Part shown: one piece after another, positions 56,367 through 64,000 of the stretch
Layout of the letters: each line of letters starts with the position of its first letter
Numbering within the stretch: the first letter of the stretch is position 1
Source: Neorhizobium sp. JUb45
GTDB lineage: Bacteria > Pseudomonadota > Alphaproteobacteria > Rhizobiales > Rhizobiaceae
Assembly: GCF_004343585.1 (NCBI RefSeq)
Contig: NZ_SLYW01000003.1
Span: 434,001-498,000, forward strand
DNA: 64,000 bases
Reading direction: 5' to 3'
The notes under the pieces: generated by a model
Seen by the model: only the letters and a program-made list of their open reading frames with translations
Database searches by the model: none
What the model was told of the DNA's origin: nothing
Translations under genes and position numbers: made by a program

Positions 56367-57635
56367 TTACTTGCCCGCGTCCTTCACCTTCTGGGCAATA
56401 TCCGCATCGATCCGCGCAAACGCATCATCGATCTTCAATTCACCGGCCAGCGTCTGGCCGATACGCGTCACGATCGCCGCATAAACGGTGTCCGACCAGC
56501 GCCAGCCCGGCAGTTTCAGCGCGGCTTCGGATGTCGTCTTGGTGGCATCCACGAACACATTGAGCGCAGTCTTGGCCTGTGCATTGTCCGACTTGAAATC
56601 GAGGCCGCCCTTGTCGACCACGCCCTTGTGGCCGGGCAGGAACAGCGTGCGTTCGGAAAATTCCTTGACGATCTTTTCCTGCGCGAACCAGTCCATGACG
56701 GTGGCAACGTCCTTCGGGTTCTTGGTGTATTTCACCGCGACAAGCGCCGCGCCACCCGGCATGCCGGTGCAGGCGGCCGGGCCGCAGGGGCTGCCAACCG
56801 CGACCCAGTCAAAATTGTTGCCAATCTTGGTGGCAAGGTTCGCCACCTGCCAGGAACCGGAATAATAGAAGGCGAGCTGGCCGTTGATGAAATCATCGGC
56901 CGCGGCACGATAGGTGCTGCCGGCCGCCGACACCCAGACATCCTTGCTGACGGTGCCGTCTTCGGCCCAGCCGACAAATTTGGTGAGATAATCCTTGGCA
57001 CCCTTGTCGAGCGGCGCCGGCTTGCCGTCGGCGCCGATATAATTGGCGCCATAAGAGAGAAGCGGCGCGGTGATGCGGTGGCCGGAACGGTCGATCGCCA
57101 TGGCGAACGGCACCAGCTGGCTTTCCTGCACCTTCTTCGAGGCGGCTGCCCAGTCTTCCCATGTCGCCTTCGGACCGGGGATCGGCACGCCGGCCTGATC
57201 GAACAGGGTCTTGTTGGCATAACCGCCGGTCAGGGTGATCTGCGTCATGAAGCCGGAAATCTGCTTGGAACCGTCAGGCCGCATCCAGTCTGCCTGCAGA
57301 CCAAAATTGTCGTCCCAGTATTTGGCGTCCTTCACCAGCGGGCGCAGGTCCAGCCAGTGCTTCGACAGTTCCTTGATGGCGGTGACGCGGGCGATATCGG
57401 GGCCGTTGCCGGCTTCCAGCTGCACCGGCAGCTGTTCCTTGATGACGCTATAGGCGACATTGTCGAGAATGACGTTGATGCCGGGGGTTTCCTTCATGAA
57501 ACGCCCGACAAGGTCTTTCATCACCTCGCCTTCGACGCCATCGGAATACCACATGATCCGCACATCGCCGGCATGGGCCGCCGTCGAGGTGAGAAGCGCG
57601 AGCGCAAGGCCCGCCACAAGCGATTTGGTCTTCAT
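56367..57635 (-). CDS. Sugar ABC transporter periplasmic binding protein (family 1)
   Basis: Encodes 422 residues with a signal peptide (MKTKSLVAGLALALLTSTAA, cleaved after HA). Family 1 features are FMKETPGINVILDNVAY, GNGPDIARVTAIKELSK and FSERTLFLPGHKGVV. It captures the imported oligosaccharide, by context an unsaturated uronate-containing product of pectin or a similar polymer. ATG 57635 with GGGAGG nine bases upstream is preferred over ATG 57641. It follows the 826-residue protein by about 50 bases. Confidence 0.93.
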   Translation of the reverse strand: MKTKSLVAGLALALLTSTAAHAGDVRIMWYSDGVEGEVMKDLVGRFMKETPGINVILDNVAYSVIKEQLPVQLEAGNGPDIARVTAIKELSKHWLDLRPLVKDAKYWDDNFGLQADWMRPDGSKQISGFMTQITLTGGYANKTLFDQAGVPIPGPKATWEDWAAASKKVQESQLVPFAMAIDRSGHRITAPLLSYGANYIGADGKPAPLDKGAKDYLTKFVGWAEDGTVSKDVWVSAAGSTYRAAADDFINGQLAFYYSGSWQVANLATKIGNNFDWVAVGSPCGPAACTGMPGGAALVAVKYTKNPKDVATVMDWFAQEKIVKEFSERTLFLPGHKGVVDKGGLDFKSDNAQAKTALNVFVDATKTTSEAALKLPGWRWSDTVYAAIVTRIGQTLAGELKIDDAFARIDADIAQKVKDAGK

Positions 57636-57686
57636 GCGCATTTTCCTCCCTTTGTGGACAAGGCCTCCCAACCCGTCCGGTGACGA

Positions 57687-60167
57687 CTAGACGCCAAGCA
57701 AGATTGCTTCGCCCCTCACGCTGTAATCCGTCCGCGTTATCACGCGGCCTTCAGCCTCCACGGACCCATCGGCCCGGAAGCGAACGCTACCATATTCCGG
57801 GTCCTCGACAATGATGATGCCATCCGGCCCGTGTTCGGCGGCCAGATCACCAAAGCGGCTTTCCAACGAAGTCAGATCACCGGCCTCGCAGACACGCACG
57901 ATCCAGCGGGTCTTCTGGCCGTATTGCCGCAATTCGGCCCCGGCCGAAGGGCCATCTTCTGTTGCGTGAAGATCGGAACCTGCGCGCAAAAGCACAGCCC
58001 CCTCACCCGAACGGGCAAGTGCCAGACTTCCCGAAACCCGGCTTTCATCGAACTCGGCCTTCGGGAACCAGGCATGGGTAAAGTCCGGCTGTTCCTCATA
58101 GGTGGTGAACTCAAGGACCGCGAGGCCGCGATATTGCTGCACGCGCGGAATGGTGCCGCAACCGCCCCAATAGGATGGACGCCCGTAACCGAACTGGATC
58201 GTCTCGCCCGGATGGTTGATCCAGATCGCCGCCTCCGGCTTTTGCCCGATGCGCAGGTGAAGAACGGTTTCCTGATAACCCCATTCGTCCCAGCGGTAAT
58301 GCACCGTCGAGCCCATGGCGAAGTTTTTGCCCTTGTAGTGATAGAGCGCAGCGAACGCGTTTTCGCCCTGCGCAAACCGCCATTCCTGATGCTGATCGCC
58401 CTGATGATCGGCGATTGCAGCAAACTCTTGCGGGATGACCAGGCCATGGTCGCGCAGGCAGACAGCCATCTGCGGCAGGCAATGCACGCGACGACCGTAA
58501 AAGCCCTTGCCCCACAGCAGGCGGGAAACCGCCGAAAGCTCCAGCGAACGACCGGCGCACAGCGTATGTTCGTAAGAACGCCCCTGCGCCGCCGTCACCA
58601 TGCCGTGATGCGCCGAACGGGCGATGATTTCCGCAAGCCGCACGATCCCGGTTTTGGCGCGCTCGGCGATATCCTTGTCCGGAGACAGTGCCGCCAGCGC
58701 CGTCAGGCCCTTCAGATCGATCGGGAAATAGGGTGCCGAATTGAACTCCGCCATTTCCCAGTGTTCGAAATGGTCGAGCCATGCCCGCACCCGGTCCGCA
58801 CCGACCTTCGCCTGTTCCGAACCCTTGCGGCCGGAACGCACGAACGTGGCTTCGGGGAGAAGATGGCCGGCGAGATAAGCCGAGGTGTGGAACAGCAGCG
58901 CGTGGTTTTCCGAAAAATACCACTGCACATCATTGCCCGGCTCATCCATCCAGTACCGATAGTTGAGGATGGCGGCATCGATGCGAGCCCGCGTCTTCTC
59001 GTTGATGTCCCCGCCCCAAGTCGTGCGTGACCAGATCAGCGGAACGAGCGAGAAATCGGCGCAGTCGTGGCAATCCTCGATCGACGGCAGGATTTCCTCG
59101 ATCATCGCATCGGTGTCAGCGCCACCACGGCCGCTGGCCAGCCGGGCAAAGGCGCGCACCGTATCGCGTTCGGAATAATCGGACACTTCGGTCAGCGTGT
59201 CGGTGATGCGCTCAGCCAGCGAAGAAGAGGCGTCACCCTGACGCGCCGCATGGCAGATTTCCACGCCGACCGACCGCGAGGCGACAAAACCACCGGCATT
59301 CAGCGTCACGCGCAGATGGCGGAAATCCGCGGGCGCCTTTTCCGATGGCCCGACATTAAGGCTGGCCACACCGGCCGGAAGCTCGAAATCATAATCGAAG
59401 CGTTCGCGCGACATGAAATCGCCTTCGATGGCGACATTAACCTTCGCCTCAACCGGCAAGGCCTTGGCAAACAGCACGGTGATATCGCCGCCGAAATAAT
59501 GCTGGCGGTCGAGGTGCATGCCGTCCAGCGCCTCTTCCAGACTGTCCGCCACGGCACCCGCCACCGGAACCGGCAGCGCGACATTGGCGGCGGGGCCGGA
59601 GAGATAATCGAACTGGTAGAAATAACGGGCATCACGCTCGGCAAGATCATCGAAGAACAGCACGATCTCGTTCAGGCCGGCGGTCAGCTCCAGTTCGAAC
59701 TCCTGTTTGGCTTCGAGATTGCGGCTATAGGGCGCCATCCAGCCCACTTCCGCACCGTTCAGCCACAGAACCGCGCCGCCGCAGGTGCCGAGCCGGATCT
59801 TTGCCGTACCCGCCGTCTCCGCCTCGACATAGGTGCGCGTCCATGTGGCCAGCCGCGTCGGGCGGAACCAGAAACCGGAAAGATCGAGCCGGGGCGAACC
59901 GAAAGGCAGCCACCAGCGCGAGGCTTCGAATTCGCCGCGCACATCCGGCCTTTTGCCGCGACAGGTCTCGGCAAAAATGGTGCGGCAGGGATATTCGTGC
60001 GGAATGAAGTTCTTGACCTTGGTAAGGAAGAAGAACGGATCCATCTCGCCCTTCATCGGCGCGTCGGGCACATCGAAACGTTCCTCGGCGATGCGGCCAA
60101 GCTGCCAGTAGCGCACGGCATCGCCCGGCTTCAATGTCTTGCGCATCCAGTTCTGCTCCGGGTTCAT
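57687..60167 (-). CDS. 826-residue protein of unrecognised family in a uronate-oligosaccharide operon
   Basis: No signal peptide, so cytoplasmic. Residues about 70-180 look like a beta-sandwich ligand-binding domain (FGSPRLDLSGFWFRPTRLA, then RLGTCGGAVLWLNGAEVGW). The central part (about 330-640) is helical and rich in aromatic and acidic residues, with VQWYFSENHALLFHTSAYLA near residue 415-435, suggesting an alpha/alpha toroid as in many glycosidases and polysaccharide lyases. The C-terminal part is beta-rich. Placed between the kduI and binding-protein genes, it probably cleaves or modifies an imported oligosaccharide, but no catalytic motif can be named. Confidence 0.85.
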   Translation of the reverse strand: MNPEQNWMRKTLKPGDAVRYWQLGRIAEERFDVPDAPMKGEMDPFFFLTKVKNFIPHEYPCRTIFAETCRGKRPDVRGEFEASRWWLPFGSPRLDLSGFWFRPTRLATWTRTYVEAETAGTAKIRLGTCGGAVLWLNGAEVGWMAPYSRNLEAKQEFELELTAGLNEIVLFFDDLAERDARYFYQFDYLSGPAANVALPVPVAGAVADSLEEALDGMHLDRQHYFGGDITVLFAKALPVEAKVNVAIEGDFMSRERFDYDFELPAGVASLNVGPSEKAPADFRHLRVTLNAGGFVASRSVGVEICHAARQGDASSSLAERITDTLTEVSDYSERDTVRAFARLASGRGGADTDAMIEEILPSIEDCHDCADFSLVPLIWSRTTWGGDINEKTRARIDAAILNYRYWMDEPGNDVQWYFSENHALLFHTSAYLAGHLLPEATFVRSGRKGSEQAKVGADRVRAWLDHFEHWEMAEFNSAPYFPIDLKGLTALAALSPDKDIAERAKTGIVRLAEIIARSAHHGMVTAAQGRSYEHTLCAGRSLELSAVSRLLWGKGFYGRRVHCLPQMAVCLRDHGLVIPQEFAAIADHQGDQHQEWRFAQGENAFAALYHYKGKNFAMGSTVHYRWDEWGYQETVLHLRIGQKPEAAIWINHPGETIQFGYGRPSYWGGCGTIPRVQQYRGLAVLEFTTYEEQPDFTHAWFPKAEFDESRVSGSLALARSGEGAVLLRAGSDLHATEDGPSAGAELRQYGQKTRWIVRVCEAGDLTSLESRFGDLAAEHGPDGIIIVEDPEYGSVRFRADGSVEAEGRVITRTDYSVRGEAILLGV

Positions 60168-60181
60168 CTTCGCCTGCCGCC

Positions 60182-61018
60182 TTATCTGAGTTCGCTTAAG
60201 GCCACCGGGGCCACGTCGTTATATTCCTGGTTTTCGCCGGTCATGCCCCAGACAAAGGCGTAGCCATCCGTGCCCGCGCCCATGTGGATGGACCAGGCCG
60301 GCGACAGAACCGCATCGAGATCCTTGACCAGCAGATGCCGGGTTTCTTCCGGCCGCCCCATCAGGTGGATGACACGCTCTTCCGGCGCGAGATCGAAATA
60401 GCAGTAGGCCTCCATGCGCCGCTCATGCAGATGCGGCGGCATGGTGTTCCAGACGCTGCCTTCGGCCAGATCGGTAATGCCCATCAGAAGCAGGCAGGAG
60501 GGTGCCACCTGCGGGTGGATGTACATCCGCAAATTCCGCTTGTTGGAGCGTTTTGCTTCGCCAAGATCGAGCGGTTTCGATTCCGCTTTGCTGATCAGCC
60601 GATGCGGGATATCGGCCCCGGCCGGAACCGAATTCATGTAGAAACGCGCCGGCTTTTCCGCCGAATGGCTGGCGAGCGAAATCTCCTGCGCACCCCGGCC
60701 GATATACAGAATGTCGCGGTTTTCCAGCTCGAATTTTTGGCGATCCACGGTGATCGTGCCGCTGCCGCCCAGATTGGCGACACCCATTTCGCGCGCGGAC
60801 AGAAGATAGGGCGTGCCGATATCCTTGCCCGAGCCGAATGTCAGCGTCGCATCGAGCGGCACCGCGCCGCCGAGGATCAGACGGTCGACATGGGTATAGG
60901 TAAAACCCACCGCACCCGGCTGAAAAAGGTCCTCGACCAGAAATTCCTTGCGCAGCCGCGCCGTATCGAACGTTCTGATGTCATCCGGGCCGGCGCCATA
61001 CAGAACCTTCATCGTCAT
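60182..61018 (-). CDS. kduI: 5-keto-4-deoxyuronate isomerase (4-deoxy-L-threo-5-hexosulose-uronate ketol-isomerase)
   Basis: Encodes 278 residues, the same length as E. coli KduI. The zinc ligands His196, His198, Glu203 (MPPHLHERRMEAY) and His245 (WSIHMGAGTDGYAFVWGM) are all present, in the numbering I recall for the E. coli enzyme. It isomerises 5-keto-4-deoxyuronate, formed from unsaturated uronates, to 2,5-diketo-3-deoxygluconate. ATG 61018 overlaps the GH105 stop by four bases with AGGAG seven bases upstream; ATG 61012 is an alternative. The next enzyme, KduD, is not in the window. Confidence 0.96.
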   Translation of the reverse strand: MTMKVLYGAGPDDIRTFDTARLRKEFLVEDLFQPGAVGFTYTHVDRLILGGAVPLDATLTFGSGKDIGTPYLLSAREMGVANLGGSGTITVDRQKFELENRDILYIGRGAQEISLASHSAEKPARFYMNSVPAGADIPHRLISKAESKPLDLGEAKRSNKRNLRMYIHPQVAPSCLLLMGITDLAEGSVWNTMPPHLHERRMEAYCYFDLAPEERVIHLMGRPEETRHLLVKDLDAVLSPAWSIHMGAGTDGYAFVWGMTGENQEYNDVAPVALSELR

Positions 61019-62109
61019 GAAACCTCTCCTTCGACATGGCGTAGCGCCTCGGACAGGCACAGGATCGCCAGCGCCTGACCGTAACCGGTCGGCTGGATCG
61101 GAATGTCGCGGTAGAACTGCAGATCGTGGCCCATGCGGGTGCCGTAGGACACGTTCAGCACGGTGCCGGTATCATCGATATTGGCAAGCAGCGCCTCGAC
61201 GGCCCTCAGACCGGATGCCCGCCATTCCGGCGTACCAAGCCCCAGTCGATGGCCTTTGAGCAGGCCATACCCGAAACCAGCCGTGGCGGAAATTTCCTCG
61301 TAGGCGGTTGGATCGTCCAGCAGCGTGCGCCATGCGCCGGATGCGGTTTGCGATGTCAGAAGCGTATCCACCTGCGCCACCAGAACACCGGTCAAAAACT
61401 CCTTCACCGCTGCCGGGATGTCGGCCAGATCGAAAAGGTCGAGCAGGCCGGCAGTGATCCAGGCATTGCCGCGCGCCCAGCGCGCCTCTGCAAAATTGTG
61501 GTGCCCCTGAAAGGTCCAGCCGTGAAACCAAAGGCCGGTCTTCCTGTCGGCTAGATAACGGGTATGGACGAGAAACTGTTTGACCGCTTCATCGACCAGT
61601 TCGGTGCGGCCGCTGGCCTGACCGTAAGACGCCAGGAACAGGGCCACCATATAAAGCGTGTCGTCCCAGAGCTCGTCGTCATTGACCTTGTCGGAGACGT
61701 GATGCGCAAAGGCCCCTTCCCGCGTGCGGCCCATTTCGGTGATGGCCCGGTTCGCCCATTCATCCAGCACCGGCTGCCAGCGCGGATCGCGGGTTTCGCG
61801 CCACAGAACCGAAAGGCCCAGCATCGGAGCGGTGGTATTGACGTTGAGCTTTGGAAGGCCCGCCTCGATGCGCGCGGAATACCAGTTCTCGATCAACGTC
61901 TTCAGATCATCGCGACCGGTAAACAGCCACAGGCGGATCAGGCCATAAAGGCCGACACCCTGCGGCCATTCCCAGCTGTCGAAGGAAATGTAATCGCCGG
62001 CCGAGCCGTCGAGATTGGGTTCGTGAAACCGACCGTCATCACGCAGACCGGTCATGCCGACTACGAGAAGATCGAGTTTTTCACGGATATGCCGGCCCGA
62101 AAGGCCCAT
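61015..62109 (-). CDS. Unsaturated glucuronyl/galacturonyl hydrolase, GH105 (YteR-like)
   Basis: Encodes 364 residues of the (alpha/alpha)6-barrel GH88/GH105 group. Landmarks are WPQGVGLYGLIRLW, the catalytic-acid motif ELWDDTLYM (probably Asp150) and NFAEARWARGNAWITAGLLD. These enzymes hydrate the 4,5-double bond at the non-reducing end of lyase products, releasing 5-keto-4-deoxyuronate, the substrate of the next gene's KduI. There is no signal peptide, consistent with cytoplasmic action after import. AGGAGG precedes ATG 62109. It heads the operon. Confidence 0.93.
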   Translation of the reverse strand: MGLSGRHIREKLDLLVVGMTGLRDDGRFHEPNLDGSAGDYISFDSWEWPQGVGLYGLIRLWLFTGRDDLKTLIENWYSARIEAGLPKLNVNTTAPMLGLSVLWRETRDPRWQPVLDEWANRAITEMGRTREGAFAHHVSDKVNDDELWDDTLYMVALFLASYGQASGRTELVDEAVKQFLVHTRYLADRKTGLWFHGWTFQGHHNFAEARWARGNAWITAGLLDLFDLADIPAAVKEFLTGVLVAQVDTLLTSQTASGAWRTLLDDPTAYEEISATAGFGYGLLKGHRLGLGTPEWRASGLRAVEALLANIDDTGTVLNVSYGTRMGHDLQFYRDIPIQPTGYGQALAILCLSEALRHVEGEVS

Positions 62110-62130
62110 GCTCCATCCTCCTTCCACATT

Positions 62131-62140
62131 CTTTCGAAAG
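62131..62140. promoter_or_regulatory. CG-centred palindrome upstream of the GH105 gene, candidate LacI-family operator
   Basis: CTTTCGAAAG is a perfect palindrome with the CG centre typical of LacI-family operators, just upstream of the GH105 ribosome site. Together with the palindrome at 62197 it lies in the divergent GH105/LacI promoter. Confidence 0.45.
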
Positions 62141-62196
62141 TGGTCCTCCAATCCGCTTCTCCCAAGCGGCGGATGGATGTAAACACCGGATTTATA

Positions 62197-62206
62197 ATTG
62201 CGCAAT
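62197..62206. promoter_or_regulatory. CG-centred palindrome near the LacI-family gene, candidate operator
   Basis: ATTGCGCAAT is a perfect CG-centred palindrome within an AT-rich stretch, 45 bases before the regulator start and 66 bases from the first site, a spacing of about six helical turns that would suit looping. Confidence 0.45.
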
Positions 62207-62250
62207 CTGAAAATTTTTTGCAGTCTGGTGACGATTACCGGAGATGGTCG

Positions 62251-63306
62251 ATGGCGGACGCAGCAATTCCCAATAAGCGCGGCAGGAAAAGCCGGCGTGT
62301 CCGGCTCGAGGATATTGCCGAAAAAGTCGGGGTGTCCCTGAGCACGGTATCGCGCGCATTGACCGGCGAAAAGGGCGTACGCGACGATATCCGCCAGCGC
62401 ATTCTGGAGGCGGCAAAAGACGCCAGTTACCCGATGCCGGCGCCCGTTCCCGGAAAGAAGATTGTCATCGCCGCCTCGAGTGCCGCAATGATCGATTACG
62501 TGCGCAACCAGTTCACCCTGCATGTCCTGGAAGGCGCGCGAGACCGGGCGCAGATCCTTGGCCTCGACATCATCACCCGGCCGATTGCCGATGCCAGCGA
62601 CGAACGTTCGGTTCTGGACGAGGCGGGCAGCGATCCCGACGTGACGGGCCTGCTGTTCCTGACGGTGGATGACGAACGCATGCTGGCCGCCACCCGCGCC
62701 TTCGACAAGCCGGTTGTGCTGATCAATGGCGACGATCCGCATATGCGGCTCTCGAGCGTCACCCCCTGCAACCGCTCGGCGGCGCAACTGGCAACCGACC
62801 GCCTGCTCGATCTCGGCCACCGCCGCATCCTTTTCCTCATGCGCCCCGGCCGCCGCACGATCGAACGCCGTCAGGAAGGTTTTTGGGATGCACTGCGCCA
62901 TCGCGGCATTGCCGTCACACAGGATATGACCGTCACCGTCGACGACTGGCTGCCGGAACTGGCGACACAGGCAATTGCGGAGCGCATCGCCAAAAAAGGC
63001 CTCGATTTCACCGCCATCCTGGCCGCGGGCGACAGCCTTGCGGCCGGCGCGATGCTGGCCGTGCAACAGGCCGGTTACAGCGTGCCGGAGGATGTTTCGG
63101 TCATGGGCATGGACGACCTGCCGCAGGCCGCCTTCCTCAATCCGCCGCTGACGACGGTGCATATCCCGATGCGCGAAATCGGCATGACGGCGGTCGACCT
63201 GCTGCGCGATCTCTGTTCCGGTGTGCCGGCTCTGTCACGCCGCATCGAGCTTGCCTGCCATGTGGTGCACCGGCGCTCGGTCTCGGCACCGGCAGTGATG
63301 GAATAG
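62251..63306 (+). CDS. LacI-family transcriptional regulator
   Basis: Encodes 351 residues. The N-terminal HTH reads RLEDIAEKVGVSLSTVSRAL, followed by hinge and periplasmic-binding-like effector domain (GHRRILFLMRPGRRTIERRQ, then VMGMDDLPQAAFLNPPLTTV). ATG 62251 is used, with GGAG seven to eight bases upstream. It is divergent from the GH105-kduI operon and should repress it until a uronate intermediate binds. It converges with the iron permease across about 120 bases in which I see no clear terminator. Confidence 0.93.
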   Translation: MADAAIPNKRGRKSRRVRLEDIAEKVGVSLSTVSRALTGEKGVRDDIRQRILEAAKDASYPMPAPVPGKKIVIAASSAAMIDYVRNQFTLHVLEGARDRAQILGLDIITRPIADASDERSVLDEAGSDPDVTGLLFLTVDDERMLAATRAFDKPVVLINGDDPHMRLSSVTPCNRSAAQLATDRLLDLGHRRILFLMRPGRRTIERRQEGFWDALRHRGIAVTQDMTVTVDDWLPELATQAIAERIAKKGLDFTAILAAGDSLAAGAMLAVQQAGYSVPEDVSVMGMDDLPQAAFLNPPLTTVHIPMREIGMTAVDLLRDLCSGVPALSRRIELACHVVHRRSVSAPAVME

Positions 63307-63425
63307 GTGCTCAGCCTGCAAATCTCCCGCAATTGGTATAGCAACGCGGAGGTTTGAAACCCTCGGATCGCCAAGGGCGGAGACTCTGCCGATCATTCCC
63401 GAGCGGCTGCCAGCGGCAAAAATCG

Positions 63426-64000
63426 CTATCGCTCGCCCCGCGCCACCAGCCAGATGAGATAGGGCGCTCCGACCATGGCCGCGAAAAGGCCAAGCGGAAG
63501 TTCGTAAGGGAAAGTGGCGGTGCGCGCGCCGAAATCGGCAAAGGCCATCACCACCGCACCGAGCAGGAACGAGGCGGCCATATGATCGCCTGACCGCACG
63601 AAACCGGCGCGCAGCGCGATATGCGGCGCGATCAGGCCGACGAAGCTCAACGGGCCGACGAGAAGCGAAGCAGCTCCGGTGGCAATGCCGCAGATCAGCA
63701 GCAGCACAACGCGGCTGACCGGCACCGACATGCCCAGCGAACGGGCAACCGGCGCGCCAAGCGGCAGCACCGAAAGCCAACGCGTGAAGAACAGCGAGAC
63801 GGCAAGCCCGACCGCCGCGATGGCGGCCAGAAGAATGGCGGTCGTGCTGGTGGCGGTCGAGGCCGAGCCGCCGAGCCAGGCAAGGATTTGCCAGGAGCGC
63901 TGGTCACCGATCGCCATCAGGGCGGCAAGCACGGACGAGGACAGCGAACCAATGGCGATGCCGGCGAGCAGCAGCTTGTCGGCCGGAAGATGACGACGGC
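63426..64000 (-). CDS. FecCD/FhuB-type iron-siderophore ABC permease, C-terminal part
   Basis: The gene runs off the right edge; 191 codons are visible, ending at a stop at 63426-63428. The segment LLLAGIAIGSLSSSVLAALM, the LGMSVPVSR and GPLSFVGLIAPHIALRAGFV motifs and the terminal GAPYLIWLVARGE are standard for FecCD permeases. The GLIAPHIAL form and SGDHMAASFLLGAV resemble the second half of FhuB, so this may be a fused hydroxamate permease. Start and partner genes are outside the window. Confidence 0.9.
   Translation of the reverse strand, partial: RRHLPADKLLLAGIAIGSLSSSVLAALMAIGDQRSWQILAWLGGSASTATSTTAILLAAIAAVGLAVSLFFTRWLSVLPLGAPVARSLGMSVPVSRVVLLLICGIATGAASLLVGPLSFVGLIAPHIALRAGFVRSGDHMAASFLLGAVVMAFADFGARTATFPYELPLGLFAAMVGAPYLIWLVARGER

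Overview
This window is a high-GC alphaproteobacterial segment, most likely from the Agrobacterium/Rhizobium group (Rhizobiaceae). The evidence is the gene order of its type VI secretion (imp) operon, which as I recall it matches that of Agrobacterium tumefaciens, the dispersed palindromic intergenic repeats, and the density of ABC and sugar-acid catabolic clusters. Species cannot be fixed from the sequence alone. No tRNA, rRNA, CRISPR array, insertion sequence or phage gene was seen.

Layout. (1) 1-17901, plus strand: a T6SS operon tssA(partial)-tssB-tssC41-tssC40-tagJ-tssE-tssF-tssG-fha-tssK-tssL-tssM-tagF/pppA-ppkA, densely packed with overlapping starts and stops. It carries a complete threonine-phosphorylation module: kinase PpkA, phosphatase PppA fused to TagF, pThr reader Fha, and a TssL with Thr at position 14. 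Hcp, VgrG and the effectors are not in view. (2) 17925-19061: a lone outer-membrane polysaccharide export lipoprotein on the minus strand. (3) 19266-31710: an aldarate (galactarate/talarate/glucarate-type) catabolic region with a dehydratase, KdgD and 2-oxoglutarate semialdehyde dehydrogenase, a peptide-class ABC importer, two further dehydrogenases and a GntR/FCD regulator. Three copies of one dyad-symmetric 16-17 bp motif lie in front of its transcription units. (4) 31749-35112: an EamA permease and catalase-peroxidase KatG. (5) 35896-41600: a split transketolase with an ACS-family MFS transporter, then an Lrp/AsnC regulator divergent from a class V PLP enzyme. (6) 41620-47331: a LysR regulator divergent from an MFS efflux gene and two aldo/keto reductases, then a secreted alpha/beta hydrolase. 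(7) 47396-49744: a CorA-type metal transporter with a striking leader (19-codon proline-containing uORF, Shine-Dalgarno-sequestering hairpin and a possible alternative pairing), then three small genes including an orphan MbcA/ParS/Xre antitoxin-like protein. (8) 49776-63306: a GntR/Gfo-Idh-MocA pair divergent from a flavin monooxygenase, then a minus-strand operon of about 9 kb for import and breakdown of unsaturated uronate oligosaccharides (GH105 hydrolase, KduI, an unrecognised 826-residue protein, a sugar ABC importer) with a divergent LacI regulator. (9) 63426-64000: the end of a FecCD/FhuB-type iron-siderophore permease.

How the parts work together. Regions 3 and 8 are two complementary plant-derived uronate/aldarate scavenging systems. 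Region 8 would import unsaturated oligogalacturonides or rhamnogalacturonides and start the 5-keto-4-deoxyuronate route, with KduD, KdgK and KdgA needed from elsewhere. Region 3 converts aldarates to 2-oxoglutarate. The features most deserving follow-up are the corA leader, the shared operator set of region 3, the terminator-like hairpin inside the T6SS operon between the two sheath genes, and the 826-residue protein.
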